From Parablautia muri (lineage in GTDB: Bacteria > Bacillota > Clostridia > Lachnospirales > Lachnospiraceae): DNA of 59,785 nt. The stretch covers positions 1 through 59,785 of the forward strand of contig NZ_QZDT01000027.1 of the NCBI RefSeq assembly GCF_009917485.1. Reading direction: 5' to 3'. Positions 35,664-44,946 of the stretch are shown here, piece after piece. Below the pieces are notes generated by a model that made no database searches, was not told the origin of the DNA, and saw only the letters and a program-made list of their open reading frames with translations. The translations under genes and the position numbers were made by a program. Numbering within the stretch: the first letter of the stretch is position 1; each line of letters begins with the position of its first letter.

Positions 35664-36620
35664 TTAGTCGTTTCTGATTCTTGGATCGATTACACCATAA
35701 AGAATATCTACGATAAGATTGCAGAGGGCAACAGCGATTGCAATGACAAGCACGCCGTTTTGCACTACCATAAAGTCTCTGCTCTTAATGGATGAAATCA
35801 TCAACGTTCCAAGCCCGGGAACAACGAAGATACTTTCTACAAGTACTGTTCCTCCGATCATGCCGCCTAATGACATTCCCATAACGGTAATGATCGGTAT
35901 AAAGGCATTTCTCAATTGGTGCTTAAAAGTGATTGCTTTCTGGCTGATTCCCTTTGCCCGTGCCGTCATTACATAGTCCTGGCGAATCACTTCCAGCATA
36001 GATGACCTTGTCTGTCTGGTAAACTGGGCTAACGGTCCCATGGCAAGCACAATAACCGGCAGGATTATATGAGACGCCCATTCTCCTGCTCCCTCACTGA
36101 ATGCGGTAAATCCCGATGTAGGCAGAATACCAAGCTTCAAGGCAAATATAAGAATCAAAATCATTCCGAACCAGAACATCGGCATAGACATTCCGATATT
36201 GGCAAAAAAGGAAATTACAGAGTCGAATATACTTCCTCTTTTTTTGGCAGCGGTAATTCCCAGTGTCACTCCCAGGGCAACTGCCAATATAAAGGCAGGG
36301 AATACCATTGATAATGTTACTTTTAAACGTTCAAAGAGAATATCGGAGATTTCCATCTGCAGTGCCACGGAACGTCCCATCTCACCCCGGAACAATCCCT
36401 GAATCCATTTGAAATACTGTACCAGAACCGGCTGGTCATATCCAAATAACTGGGTATAATACTCGATTTGTTCTTCGGTTGCATTTGGTCCTAAGAAGTT
36501 AACTATCGGATCTCCCGGCACCATCTGATTCAGCAGGAACACTATCAACGTCACAATAAAAATAACTATGACAGACTGGACGATACGTCTTCCAATCATT
36601 TTTAACAATTTCTTATTCAC
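35664..36620 (-). CDS. oppB: Oligopeptide-type ABC transporter permease (OppB-like)
   Basis: 318-aa permease with six expected TM helices, MVPGDPIVNFLG after TM1 and the EAA loop (EVIRQDYVMTARAKGISQKAI). Translation starts with GTG at 36620, after AAAAGGAGG. Ninety bases separate it from oppA. Confidence 0.94.
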   Translation of the reverse strand: MNKKLLKMIGRRIVQSVIVIFIVTLIVFLLNQMVPGDPIVNFLGPNATEEQIEYYTQLFGYDQPVLVQYFKWIQGLFRGEMGRSVALQMEISDILFERLKVTLSMVFPAFILAVALGVTLGITAAKKRGSIFDSVISFFANIGMSMPMFWFGMILILIFALKLGILPTSGFTAFSEGAGEWASHIILPVIVLAMGPLAQFTRQTRSSMLEVIRQDYVMTARAKGISQKAITFKHQLRNAFIPIITVMGMSLGGMIGGTVLVESIFVVPGLGTLMISSIKSRDFMVVQNGVLVIAIAVALCNLIVDILYGVIDPRIRND

Positions 36621-36710
36621 GTACGGGCCTCCTTTTCTAATAGGGCTGCCATATCGTAATAATATGGCAGCCTCTTGGTTATACCGAAACAGGTCAGATA
36701 CACAACAGGA

Positions 36711-38370
36711 TTATTTATCCAGCCAGCAATCAGCAAGAGTCCACGTATCATTATGATATACACCTCTGTTGTCATCTTTGACATAATCATACTTGAAAAC
36801 GGCTGTTTTTGAGGTGTAAAGAGGCCTTCCGAAAATTGCAAGTCCTTCCTCCGCATCATACATCAGCTTCTGCATATCATGCTCAAGTTTATGCTTTTCT
36901 TCCTCCGTGGGAGCCGTACGGATTGCCTCTAAAAGATCCATTGCCTCATCCGGATGCTGGATACCAGGCGCATAGAAGGCTCCGTTATAGTCAAGATGAC
37001 GTCCCATATAAAGGCCGAGGTCCGGAGAGATTGCAGCGAAGTGTCCCATGATCCCCGTCCATGTCCCCGTAGAATACAGATTCACCTGTGCGCTTTCATC
37101 AACAAGGTTCATTTCGCAGTGAATTCCTACTTCTTCAAGCATATTTGCAATCGCGGTAAACTCGTCTTTGTGTCCCGGATTCGTTGTGAATGTAGTTGTA
37201 AATCCATCCGGATATCCTGCCTCAGCCAACAATGCTCTCGCTTTATCCGGATCATAGGTAAAATGATTGATATCGTTATTATAAGTAACTGCATCGGGTG
37301 TTGCCCACTGGTCAAGCTCAATCCACATGCCATAACCAAAAGCTTCCACAACTGCTTCCACATCTATCGCATAACACAGAGCCCTGCGCACCAGAGGGTC
37401 GGCAAAAGGTCCGTCTTCTGCGCTGTTAGGGATAATACCTGTGCTGACAAATCCCTGGCCTGTTATATTATCCTCTGTCTCATAATTTCCGCTCATAGCC
37501 AGTTCATTTGCGATAGTCATATCATCCATTTCAAGCAGGTCGTATTCTCCTGCCTGGAACGCAGAGGATCTGGTGGTAGGTTCGTCCACGGTATAAATTT
37601 CAACTCCGTCAAGATAAGGTTTGCCTTCCTGCCAATAATTTTCATTCTTCGCATACTTAACGGAAACCCCGGGTGAAAAATCAGTTACCTGGAAAGGTCC
37701 CGTACCGCAGGAACTGTTTCGTAAGGAATCCACATCCTTTAAGGCTTCCGGTGACATATAATATACGAAGAAACCTACGGCTTCCAATGTGGATGAATTC
37801 CAGGAATTCAGAACCATCTTAATATGGGTGTCATCAATCACTTCACAGCTTGCAATATTGTTTGTCTCATTACGCTCACTCTTCTGATACTCTTCAATAT
37901 TGGCCTTAACCGCTTCCGCATTAAACGGCATTCCATCTGCAAAAGTAACGCCTTCCCTTAAGGTCCATGTAATACTTGGTTCATCTGCATCCGTTTCCCA
38001 CTCTGTGGCAAGCTTTGGTGCTAAGCTGCCATCCTCGGCATAGGTCACCAAAAACTCATATGCAGTTGTCAAAAAAATCAATGACGCATTGTTTGAACAT
38101 TCCGGCGTATACCCCGGTGTGGATACGGTAGATGCGGAAGCGTACCTTAAAACACCGCCGCTTTTCGGTTCTCCGGAACTTACCGCCCCACCGGATGTAT
38201 CAGAACTGTTGTTTTCCTCAGTACCCCCCCCCAGATGCATCTTCGGCTGCACCGGCATCATCTGCTGCTTGCGTTTCTCCTGACGGTGCGTCAGAAGATT
38301 TCCCACATCCTGCGAGCATTACGGCTAACATAGAAGCGGACAGCAATACTGCTAACACTTTTTTCTTCAT
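36711..38370 (-). CDS. oppA: Oligopeptide-type substrate-binding lipoprotein, frameshifted at a G9 tract
   Basis: Extracellular binding protein of the importer (SBP family 5). From ATG 38370 (AGGAGG seven bases upstream) the frame encodes a lipoprotein signal with lipobox LAVMLAGC, then an Asp/Ala/Ser-rich linker, and stops after 50 codons. A run of nine G (38232-38224 on minus) lies in the linker; with eight G the frame joins the rest, giving about 552 aa with SGGVLRYASAS, the SBP_bac_5 core and a C-terminal TWTLADCWLDK. The distal frame alone has no signal peptide or binding site. Either a one-base error or a slippage-prone on/off tract. Confidence 0.85.
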
Positions 38371-38397
38371 TTTTCATCCTCCTGTGTATTTGTTCTA

Positions 38398-38413
38398 AGT
38401 ACTACGTTGTACT
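38398..38413. promoter_or_regulatory. Operator-like palindrome O1
   Basis: AGTACTACGTTGTACT, palindromic at 14 of 16 positions, just downstream of the oppA -10 box, where a repressor would block initiation. Similar to O2 and O3. Probably bound by the adjacent LacI-family protein. Confidence 0.6.
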
Positions 38414-38422
38414 TGTATCTTG

Positions 38423-38450
38423 AGTATATCACAGTTCAACCCTTTGTCAA
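38423..38450 (-). promoter_or_regulatory. Promoter of the opp-atuA-caiB operon
   Basis: On minus, consensus TTGACA (38450-38445), a 16-bp spacer and TATACT (38428-38423). Operator-like sites O1 and O2 lie immediately on either side. Confidence 0.7.
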
Positions 38451-38466
38451 TATACAACGTTATACT
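38451..38466. promoter_or_regulatory. Operator-like site O2
   Basis: TATACAACGTTATACT, 12 of 16 positions as in O1, directly upstream of the -35 of the oppA promoter. Confidence 0.5.
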
Positions 38467-38541
38467 TATTGTTTTTTCGTCAATTTGCACTATTTGATTG
38501 TATTAATTTTGGTTATTATTACTATATGTTTCACGCACTTT

Positions 38542-38557
38542 ATTCTAACGTTATACT
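38542..38557. promoter_or_regulatory. Operator-like site O3
   Basis: ATTCTAACGTTATACT shares the 11-base half AACGTTATACT with O2. It lies 75 bases further toward the divergent regulator gene and could support looping or autoregulation. Confidence 0.45.
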
Positions 38558-38772
38558 TACTTATGGACTTATCCCCTTAAGACAATTCAGACAGCTCTCC
38601 TCGCGCAACCTGGCATCATATGATAAAGCACATCATACAACTTAAACGCAAATATAATATTTTTATGAAAAAACTTTTGTCTTGCTTTCTTTCTTGATCT
38701 CATATGTGGTACAATAAAAATAATAATGCCTAAAGCACCTGGTTCATCACTAATAAAATATGGGAGGTTATC

Positions 38773-39810
38773 ATGGCTACTATTAAAGATATCGCCGCCA
38801 AGTTAGGACTTTCCCCAAGCACTGTCTCTATTGTTCTAAAGGGAAATGGCGATAAACGCAAGATAAAAAAAGAAACCCAGCAAAGAATTCTGGAGGCGGC
38901 CAAGGAACTGGGATATAAGCCAAATATTCAGGCTAAAATTTTGAGGGGCAGCCTTTCTTCAAAATCCAATATTTCTCTGTATTGGGTTTCAGATAACCGA
39001 ATCCATCTGCTTTCCCGCTTTTTAAAAGGCCTCCAGACCACAATTATAGAAAACAATTATCAATTCCAGCTTTCTATCGTACCTTATGAGAACAACCACC
39101 TAGAGGATGTTCTGACCCAGGAGTCTGTGCTTGCTACAAATGCAATCATCATCTGTAATCCTTCAGAAACGGACATGGAATATCTGGAAAACAACGATTT
39201 TAATATTCCAATTGTTCTCTATAACAGATACTCAAAAAAATATTCAACTGTAACAATGGATGATAAAACAATCGGACTTCTTCCAGCTCAAATATTTGCT
39301 GCCCATGGCAAAAAGCATCCGGCACTGTTAAAATCTCCGGCTACTTTTTCCGGAATGAATATCAGGACGAATGTTTTCGAATTTCAGGTAAATGAAGCCG
39401 GGATGGAACACCCTGTTTCTGTTACGGTAGATGATACCATGAAGGGTGGCTATTTGGGCGCTCTTACTTTGTGTGGTTTAAACTCTCTGCCGGACTGCCT
39501 TTTTTGTACCTCTGACAGTATTGCCCTTGGAGCGCTCAAGGCCTTTTATGAAAGAGGTTTGCATATCCCTGAGCAAATCGAGCTCATCAGTGTCGGCAGT
39601 GGACGCCCTGAGCAGGAGGAATATTGTGTTCCTTCTCTCTCCGTAATCAGCCTGCCCCTGGAAGATATGGCCAGAGAATGCCTGAAAATATTGTCTGATT
39701 CTCTTAGCACGTTTGATTATGTTCCAAAAAGCGTTGCCTTTCCGACACCATACATTCCACGGGAAAGCTGCCCGGCGTTACTTCGTGCGAAAGAGGAACG
39801 GCAGATATAA
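38773..39810 (+). CDS. LacI-family transcriptional regulator
   Basis: 345 aa. The N-terminal helix-turn-helix (MATIKDIAAKLGLSPSTVSIVL) and hinge (ILEAAKELGYKPN) are typical, followed by a periplasmic-binding-protein-like ligand domain (from about residue 65) with DCLFCTSDSIALGALKAFYERG. GGGAGG precedes the ATG. It is divergent from the opp-atuA-caiB operon, with three operator-like sites in the 400-base gap, so it is the probable repressor of that operon. The inducer is unknown. Confidence 0.93.
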   Translation: MATIKDIAAKLGLSPSTVSIVLKGNGDKRKIKKETQQRILEAAKELGYKPNIQAKILRGSLSSKSNISLYWVSDNRIHLLSRFLKGLQTTIIENNYQFQLSIVPYENNHLEDVLTQESVLATNAIIICNPSETDMEYLENNDFNIPIVLYNRYSKKYSTVTMDDKTIGLLPAQIFAAHGKKHPALLKSPATFSGMNIRTNVFEFQVNEAGMEHPVSVTVDDTMKGGYLGALTLCGLNSLPDCLFCTSDSIALGALKAFYERGLHIPEQIELISVGSGRPEQEEYCVPSLSVISLPLEDMARECLKILSDSLSTFDYVPKSVAFPTPYIPRESCPALLRAKEERQI

Positions 39811-39833
39811 CATAATCTGCCATTCCTCTTTCA
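39789..39833. terminator. Long hairpin at the end of the LacI-family gene
   Basis: GAAAGAGGAA and GGCAGAT pair with ATCTGCC and TTCCTCTTTC. The 5' arm overlaps the stop codon. It separates the regulator from the convergent oxidoreductase operon. Confidence 0.75.
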
Positions 39834-39893
39834 CATCGTAATATATCAAACATTCTCTCAAATTCCATTACATGACCATATTTGTCATTTTAC

Positions 39894-42239
39894 CTATAAT
39901 ATGGGATTTTCCGCTCTGGCCTTAAGCCGCGCAAAACGCCTGTCCACTTCCTCCTGCAACTCTTTCACAATATCCGCATAAGCTTCTTTCTGTAAATGCT
40001 TTGTTCGTCCCATCATGGACAGCCAGTCAAGGACAGGTACTTTTTTGCCCATCTTTTCAGGGTCATAGCTTAAAGTGGTTTTTCCTTTTTCCACCTCATA
40101 GAGAGGAAAATAGCAGCAATCCACTGCCTTTTCGATTACCCTCCGCTCCGCAGCTGGTTTATCATTCCAATTTAAGGGGCAGGCCGACAGTGCTTTTACG
40201 TAGGCTGTTCCCGTGGCAGCTGCATAGTAGGCCGCTTTCGCCGCCTTTTTGATAAAATCCATGGGGTTAGATTCTGCAACAGTTGCCACGTAGGGGATGC
40301 CTGTTGCCGCTATAATCTGAGGCATGTCCTTGTGGAAAAAGGGTTTCCCGTATTGCTCTTTGCCCACATGGGAGGTGGCACTTCTGGCACCTTTGGGGGT
40401 GGAGTAGGACAACTGATACCCTGTATTCATGTAGCCGCCGTTGTCATACTCAAACAAAATAAGTCTGTGGCCCCGCAGGGCCGTTCCCAGGGCAGATCCC
40501 ATGCCGATATCCATACCGCCGTCTCCGCTTACCATAATAAATATGATATCCCCCGGCGGGATTTCTCCCTTTTTCTGCTTGCGGTAGCAGATTTCAGCAA
40601 TTCCACTTAAAGCAGCCGCTCCATTTTGGAACAGGTTATGCACAAAAGGAACTTTGAAGCTGGTACGGGGATAGGCTGTTGTTACAATCATACCGCAGCC
40701 GGTCTGGAACAGAAGTACAACCGGATTTTCTATTGCCCGAAGCAGCAGATTCACATTGACCGGTATGCCGCAGCCAGGACAGGCGCCGTGGCCTGGGGCA
40801 AGGCGTTTGGGAATGGCCGCAGTGGCATTTAGGGTGCCGCCGCTTATTTGGACCTTTCCGTCCTTTTCTTCCGCCTTGGTAGCTCCCAGCTGTGTTTTTT
40901 CTGCACTTAAGGGGGCAAAAAAACGGTTGGTTCCTTCCGCCATCGCTTCGCCTTTAAAGCTTTCTGCCGGCTTCTCCTTCCCACTATCTGCTTTGGTGAC
41001 ACCGTAATATGCAAAATCAGGTGAATTGGGGTTTTCCGCCCATGTGACCATTTTGACGGCATCCTCCACAAAAAAGTCCTTGCCGCCCAATCCATAGACC
41101 AGATTTTTTATGTGCACCTCTGACCCATACATATTGTTGCTATTTGTTCCATTGTCGCTTGTCTCGGCTTCAATTCTTTGTCCGCTGCTCCCACATTTTT
41201 CGCTGCCGGCTCTCTGAATAGCTGCTCTCACTTCAAGGGAAAGATTTCCTCCTTTTGCACCGTAGCTGTCCTGCCTGTCCGCTACCAACAGATTTTCGGC
41301 ATTTTTGCAAAGGGAAACAATCTCCCTATCCGGAAAAGGCCGCAGGGTATGAAGGGTCACTACACCCACCTTTTTTCCCTGATCACGCATCTGATCCACT
41401 GCTTCCTTTGCAGTATCATAAGAAGAACCAAGCAGCAGCAAAAGTGTCTCTGCATCTTCCCATTTGTATCCTTCCACCTTTTGGTATTTCCTGCCGGACA
41501 GTTCCCCATATTCTCTAAAAAGTTCCGGCAAAAGAGTATCCGCCTTTTTCATGGCAAGATGCAGCTGATACCGGTTATTAATCAAATCCGGCTCATTCAT
41601 ATAAGATCCTACGGTAATCGGATGGTCCAAATCAAGAAAAGGATAGTCTTCTTTCTTGGGGCCTATAAAACTCTGCACTGCCTCATCCCGCTCAAAACGC
41701 AGGCACCGTCTTTTCTGGTGGCTGGTAAAAAAACCATCATAGGCTACCACCACCGGCAGCCGCACTGTTTCCGCAAGCTTTAAGGAAATTATATTAAAAT
41801 CATATACCTCCTGGACCGAGTGTGCAAAAAGAATGGGCCAGCCTGCATTTAACATAAACATGATATCGCTGTGATCCCCTTTGATGGAAAGAGGCCCCGA
41901 TACAGTTCTGCACACCACATTCATGACCATAGGATAACGCGTTCCCGACTGAACCGGGAACTGTTCTATGGCATACAAAAGCCCGTTGGCGCTGGTGGCG
42001 TTTATAACTCTGCCGCCTCCTACCGCTGCTCCATAGCAGATACCTGCGGCGCTGTGCTCTCCCTCGGCTGCAATCATAATCAGATCACTCTCTCCGTTTG
42101 CCCGCATGACATCCAGGTTCTCCGCAATCTGCGTGGAAGGTGTAATGGGATAATAACCCATCAGATCGTAGCCAATCTGCCGGATGGCGATTGCCGCCAT
42201 CTCATTTCCACTTGCGTATTCCGTTATCTGTTTTTCCAT
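39894..42239 (-). CDS. 2-oxoacid:ferredoxin oxidoreductase, fused alpha and beta subunits
   Basis: 781-aa enzyme that decarboxylates a 2-oxoacid to acyl-CoA and reduces ferredoxin with thiamine pyrophosphate. Residues 1 to about 400 are the alpha (PorA-like) part (SGNEMAAIAIRQIGYDLMGYYPITPSTQIAE), with a second domain near 260-340. After a low-complexity linker (about 410-480) comes the beta (PorB-like) part with the CPGCG motif (Cys487, Cys490) and TPP motif GDGGMDIGMGSA (572-583) to DNGG (599-602). Start overlaps the previous stop (TAATG). Subunits are usually separate. Substrate (pyruvate, branched-chain or indolepyruvate) is not decidable here. Confidence 0.9.
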   Translation of the reverse strand: MEKQITEYASGNEMAAIAIRQIGYDLMGYYPITPSTQIAENLDVMRANGESDLIMIAAEGEHSAAGICYGAAVGGGRVINATSANGLLYAIEQFPVQSGTRYPMVMNVVCRTVSGPLSIKGDHSDIMFMLNAGWPILFAHSVQEVYDFNIISLKLAETVRLPVVVAYDGFFTSHQKRRCLRFERDEAVQSFIGPKKEDYPFLDLDHPITVGSYMNEPDLINNRYQLHLAMKKADTLLPELFREYGELSGRKYQKVEGYKWEDAETLLLLLGSSYDTAKEAVDQMRDQGKKVGVVTLHTLRPFPDREIVSLCKNAENLLVADRQDSYGAKGGNLSLEVRAAIQRAGSEKCGSSGQRIEAETSDNGTNSNNMYGSEVHIKNLVYGLGGKDFFVEDAVKMVTWAENPNSPDFAYYGVTKADSGKEKPAESFKGEAMAEGTNRFFAPLSAEKTQLGATKAEEKDGKVQISGGTLNATAAIPKRLAPGHGACPGCGIPVNVNLLLRAIENPVVLLFQTGCGMIVTTAYPRTSFKVPFVHNLFQNGAAALSGIAEICYRKQKKGEIPPGDIIFIMVSGDGGMDIGMGSALGTALRGHRLILFEYDNGGYMNTGYQLSYSTPKGARSATSHVGKEQYGKPFFHKDMPQIIAATGIPYVATVAESNPMDFIKKAAKAAYYAAATGTAYVKALSACPLNWNDKPAAERRVIEKAVDCCYFPLYEVEKGKTTLSYDPEKMGKKVPVLDWLSMMGRTKHLQKEAYADIVKELQEEVDRRFARLKARAENPIL

Positions 42240-43399
42240 TACACTTCCCCGCCTTCCATTCTTTTTTCCGTCAAATAGGACTCCGAAGTAACATAGCCGT
42301 CAGGTCCTGCTTTTATATAATAGTCTGGCATACGCAGCAAATCCTGATTGGGCATGAAATACTCTTTCCGGGGATGCTCCGCTTCTATCCCTCTGACTAA
42401 TGCATTCACTGGGCATACTTCCACACATCGGAGACACCCCTTGCAATGGTAATAATCCAGCCCCTGGTTAACCATCATTTCTTTCCCCTTATACTGTCCC
42501 GGTGCAAACTGAAAAACCATATCCGGGCAGGTAGAATCACACATTCCGCAGTTGATACATCTTTCTTTGATAAAAAGCGGAATAAAACCCTGTCTTGAAG
42601 GAGAGAGATCTGTCGCTACCGTGTTGCCAAACTCAGGGTTGATTCCGCCTATGGGGGCCGTATCATATCCCCATTTAACGGCAGGTTTTCCCATCCTGAA
42701 ACTCTCTTTTTCCTTATTTCCCTTTTCTTTGTTTTCATCTGTTTTGTCTGCTTTTGGCGCCCTTTGTTTCTGTTTAAGTAAATCTGCTCCGCCTTTTCCT
42801 TCTATCTTTTTTACTTCATCATGACCTCTTTTGATCCCTTCCAAATTCCCCCTAAGAGCGTCCGGGTACTTTTTTCCAAGTGCATCTGCGCAGATTTGAT
42901 TCATATCTTCTAAGGCCACAAATCCCAGCACCCGGGCCATAGCCCCCAGCATCACCACATTGATTCTTGCGTGGGTTTCCATTGCAATTTTTTGCGCTTT
43001 CACAGCATAACAAGCCTTCAAATTATCCGGGACTTCTATCTCATTCGTTTCCTGGCCCTCCTCAATGGCAATAATCACCTCTGTGTTCTCATTGCAGCCC
43101 GCCCATACATTCTTCTCTTTTAAAAGGGCCTGATGGAAAATCACCAGCAGATTGGGCGTTATCACAGGGGAATGAACTCTGATTTCCTTTTCCTTTTCGC
43201 AATATCTGATAAATCCTTTTACCGGCGTACCTGTCTTTTCCGAACCGTAGCTGGAAAAGCTGGCGCTGTTTAAATCCAAGTATTTTACGCCCAGCTCTCC
43301 CAACATCTTGCCGCATAGATTGGCCCCTAATCCGCCTATACTTTCCAGACGGATTTCGTAATAGCCACTGTCAGTCATAGGCAGTTTTATTTTTCCCAT
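42239..43399 (-). CDS. 2-oxoacid:ferredoxin oxidoreductase, fused gamma and ferredoxin (delta) subunits
   Basis: 386 aa. Residues about 10-195 form the gamma subunit (EIRLESIGGLGANLCGKML, SYGSEKTGTPVKGFIRY). A Lys/Glu-rich linker (about 200-235) leads to a delta-type part with two [4Fe-4S] sites, Cys281/284/287/291 and Cys319/322/325/329. This protein passes electrons from the TPP site to ferredoxin. GGAGGT precedes ATG 43399. With the following gene it forms a complete enzyme from two polypeptides instead of four. Confidence 0.9.
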   Translation of the reverse strand: MGKIKLPMTDSGYYEIRLESIGGLGANLCGKMLGELGVKYLDLNSASFSSYGSEKTGTPVKGFIRYCEKEKEIRVHSPVITPNLLVIFHQALLKEKNVWAGCNENTEVIIAIEEGQETNEIEVPDNLKACYAVKAQKIAMETHARINVVMLGAMARVLGFVALEDMNQICADALGKKYPDALRGNLEGIKRGHDEVKKIEGKGGADLLKQKQRAPKADKTDENKEKGNKEKESFRMGKPAVKWGYDTAPIGGINPEFGNTVATDLSPSRQGFIPLFIKERCINCGMCDSTCPDMVFQFAPGQYKGKEMMVNQGLDYYHCKGCLRCVEVCPVNALVRGIEAEHPRKEYFMPNQDLLRMPDYYIKAGPDGYVTSESYLTEKRMEGGEV

Positions 43400-43558
43400 A
43401 CCATACCTCCATTTTGGCCGGCAATCTTATTGATTGTCCTTTTCCTTTTTTACAGACAGTATGTTTTTATTTTGGAAAATTATTCATTTATTTTGAAACG
43501 ACATGATTATATTTTCTATGCGAATGCCACCTTGAGTCTTACCCCAACAATACATTGT

Positions 43559-43587
43559 TTTACACCCGCATCTTTCATGGGTATAAT
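43559..43587 (+). promoter_or_regulatory. Promoter of the XRE regulator
   Basis: TTTACA, a 17-bp spacer and consensus TATAAT, 50 bases before the ATG. Confidence 0.7.
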
Positions 43588-43600
43588 GACATCATACTCA

Positions 43601-43614
43601 TCCAACCGGTTGGA
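43601..43614. promoter_or_regulatory. Perfect 14-bp palindrome, putative operator
   Basis: TCCAACCGGTTGGA lies between the -10 box and the ribosome binding site of the XRE gene, in the position of an autoregulatory operator. Confidence 0.55.
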
Positions 43615-43636
43615 AGCAAAAACAGGAGGTATAAAC

Positions 43637-44398
43637 ATGAAAGAAAACATGGGAGAAGTGATTTGCCAGTATCGCCAGAATTTAAAAATGACTCAGGATG
43701 ACTTTGCCTATCGTCTGGGTGTCACCCCACAGGCAGTGAGCAGATGGGAGCGCGGAAACGGTCTGCCGGACCTTTCTCTTATAAAAGGGATATGCGGCAT
43801 CCTGCATATCAGCGCCGACACACTTTTAGGAATCAGCGACAATCCTATCACGGAAAATAACAATTTACAAATGGAGCAGGAAATCCGCCATAATCTTTTT
43901 GCTGAACCTGTTGCCCTTGAATTTGGAGAAGCTCTTATCCCCTATGTGCTGGAAGGGTATAAAACAGATTATCTGAATCAAAAAAGAAACGACCTTGCCA
44001 AAAAGTATGGTATACTAATGCCTGTTATAAGGCTTCGCGATAATCTTGCATTAGATAAATCTTCGTACAGAATCCTTTCCTATGATTATGTTCTACGTGA
44101 AGCTCATATGAAGCTTTCTGCAGATGAATCCGATATCACAAATCCTTACTATGAAATGCTTGATTGCATGGTGGAAGAATGTAGAAAAAACTATAGCCAG
44201 ATTCTCAACAAACAGCTTGTCAAAACCATGATTGATAACCTGAAAGAACTCTATCCTGGAACTGCTGACGGTCTTGTGCCTGAAAAGATAAGCTATCTTA
44301 AGCTCACAGACCACCTCAGATGCATGCTGGAGCAGGGGAAATCAATCAGAGATTTGATTCATATTCTTGAAGAAATGGAAAGAGAGCTACTCCCTTAG
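43637..44398 (+). CDS. XRE-family helix-turn-helix regulator
   Basis: 253 aa. The Cro/CI-type HTH is at about 6-62 (ICQYRQNLKMTQDDFAYRLGVTPQAVSRWERGNGLPD). A longer C-terminal region of about 170 residues, rich in charged helices, has no recognised domain; it may bind a ligand or partner. CAGGAGG lies seven bases before ATG 43637, so the upstream in-frame stretch is not coding. It is monocistronic, with its own promoter, operator-like palindrome and terminator. Confidence 0.88.
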   Translation: MKENMGEVICQYRQNLKMTQDDFAYRLGVTPQAVSRWERGNGLPDLSLIKGICGILHISADTLLGISDNPITENNNLQMEQEIRHNLFAEPVALEFGEALIPYVLEGYKTDYLNQKRNDLAKKYGILMPVIRLRDNLALDKSSYRILSYDYVLREAHMKLSADESDITNPYYEMLDCMVEECRKNYSQILNKQLVKTMIDNLKELYPGTADGLVPEKISYLKLTDHLRCMLEQGKSIRDLIHILEEMERELLP

Positions 44399-44400
44399 CA

Positions 44401-44445
44401 AAAAAAGACCTGGAAGATATGACTATGAATCTTCCAGGCCTTTTT
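44401..44445. terminator. Bidirectional terminator
   Basis: CCTGGAAGAT/ATCTTCCAGG perfect stem, T5 on plus and T6 on minus. Shared by the XRE gene and the convergent operon. Confidence 0.9.
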
Positions 44446-44456
44446 CAGCGTTTTTA

Positions 44457-44942
44457 TCAACTTTCGTTTTCCGAAACGAATACTCCCACATCTATAAATT
44501 CATACATTGTCTGCGCTTGCTTTTGCGTCTGAAAAAAATGGATTTCGTTATACGCTCTGAGATTTTCTTTCCACTCCGCTATGTTTGCAATAAATTCTCT
44601 TGCGTTTTCTGCAATGATATAGGTTCTTTTATTCTTGTCAATATAGCATATAGACGCATCGCTGTCTAAATCGCTCATCATCCCAACAGTTGCAATATAT
44701 CCGCCCTTGCTGTCTATTGCCATAATATCTATCCGAGGAATTGTATAAAAGTCTACTTTCACATCCATATCATCAAAAATAAAATGAACGTCATACTCCT
44801 TCGCCAGTTTTTGATATTCCGCATTTCGGGCAGAGACAGACATAGAATAAATAGTTGTCCCTGCCTGAATAATCTCCGCATCCTTCATAAATGCGGAGAT
44901 ACAATTGTTACTTTCTGTCATATCTAAATAAAATTTTTTCAC
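44457..44942 (-). CDS. Unrecognised 161-aa protein
   Basis: Starts at GTG 44942 (MKKFYLDMTESNNC), preceded by GGAG that overlaps the stop of the cyclophilin gene. A soluble alpha/beta protein with EYDVHFIFDDMDVKVDFYTIPRID and IATVGMMSDLDSDASICYID, then a helical C-terminus. No signal peptide or membrane segment. It is translationally linked to the cyclophilin lipoprotein, and a functional link is possible but not shown. I do not recognise a family. Confidence 0.75.
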   Translation of the reverse strand: MKKFYLDMTESNNCISAFMKDAEIIQAGTTIYSMSVSARNAEYQKLAKEYDVHFIFDDMDVKVDFYTIPRIDIMAIDSKGGYIATVGMMSDLDSDASICYIDKNKRTYIIAENAREFIANIAEWKENLRAYNEIHFFQTQKQAQTMYEFIDVGVFVSENES

Positions 44943-44946
44943 CCAT

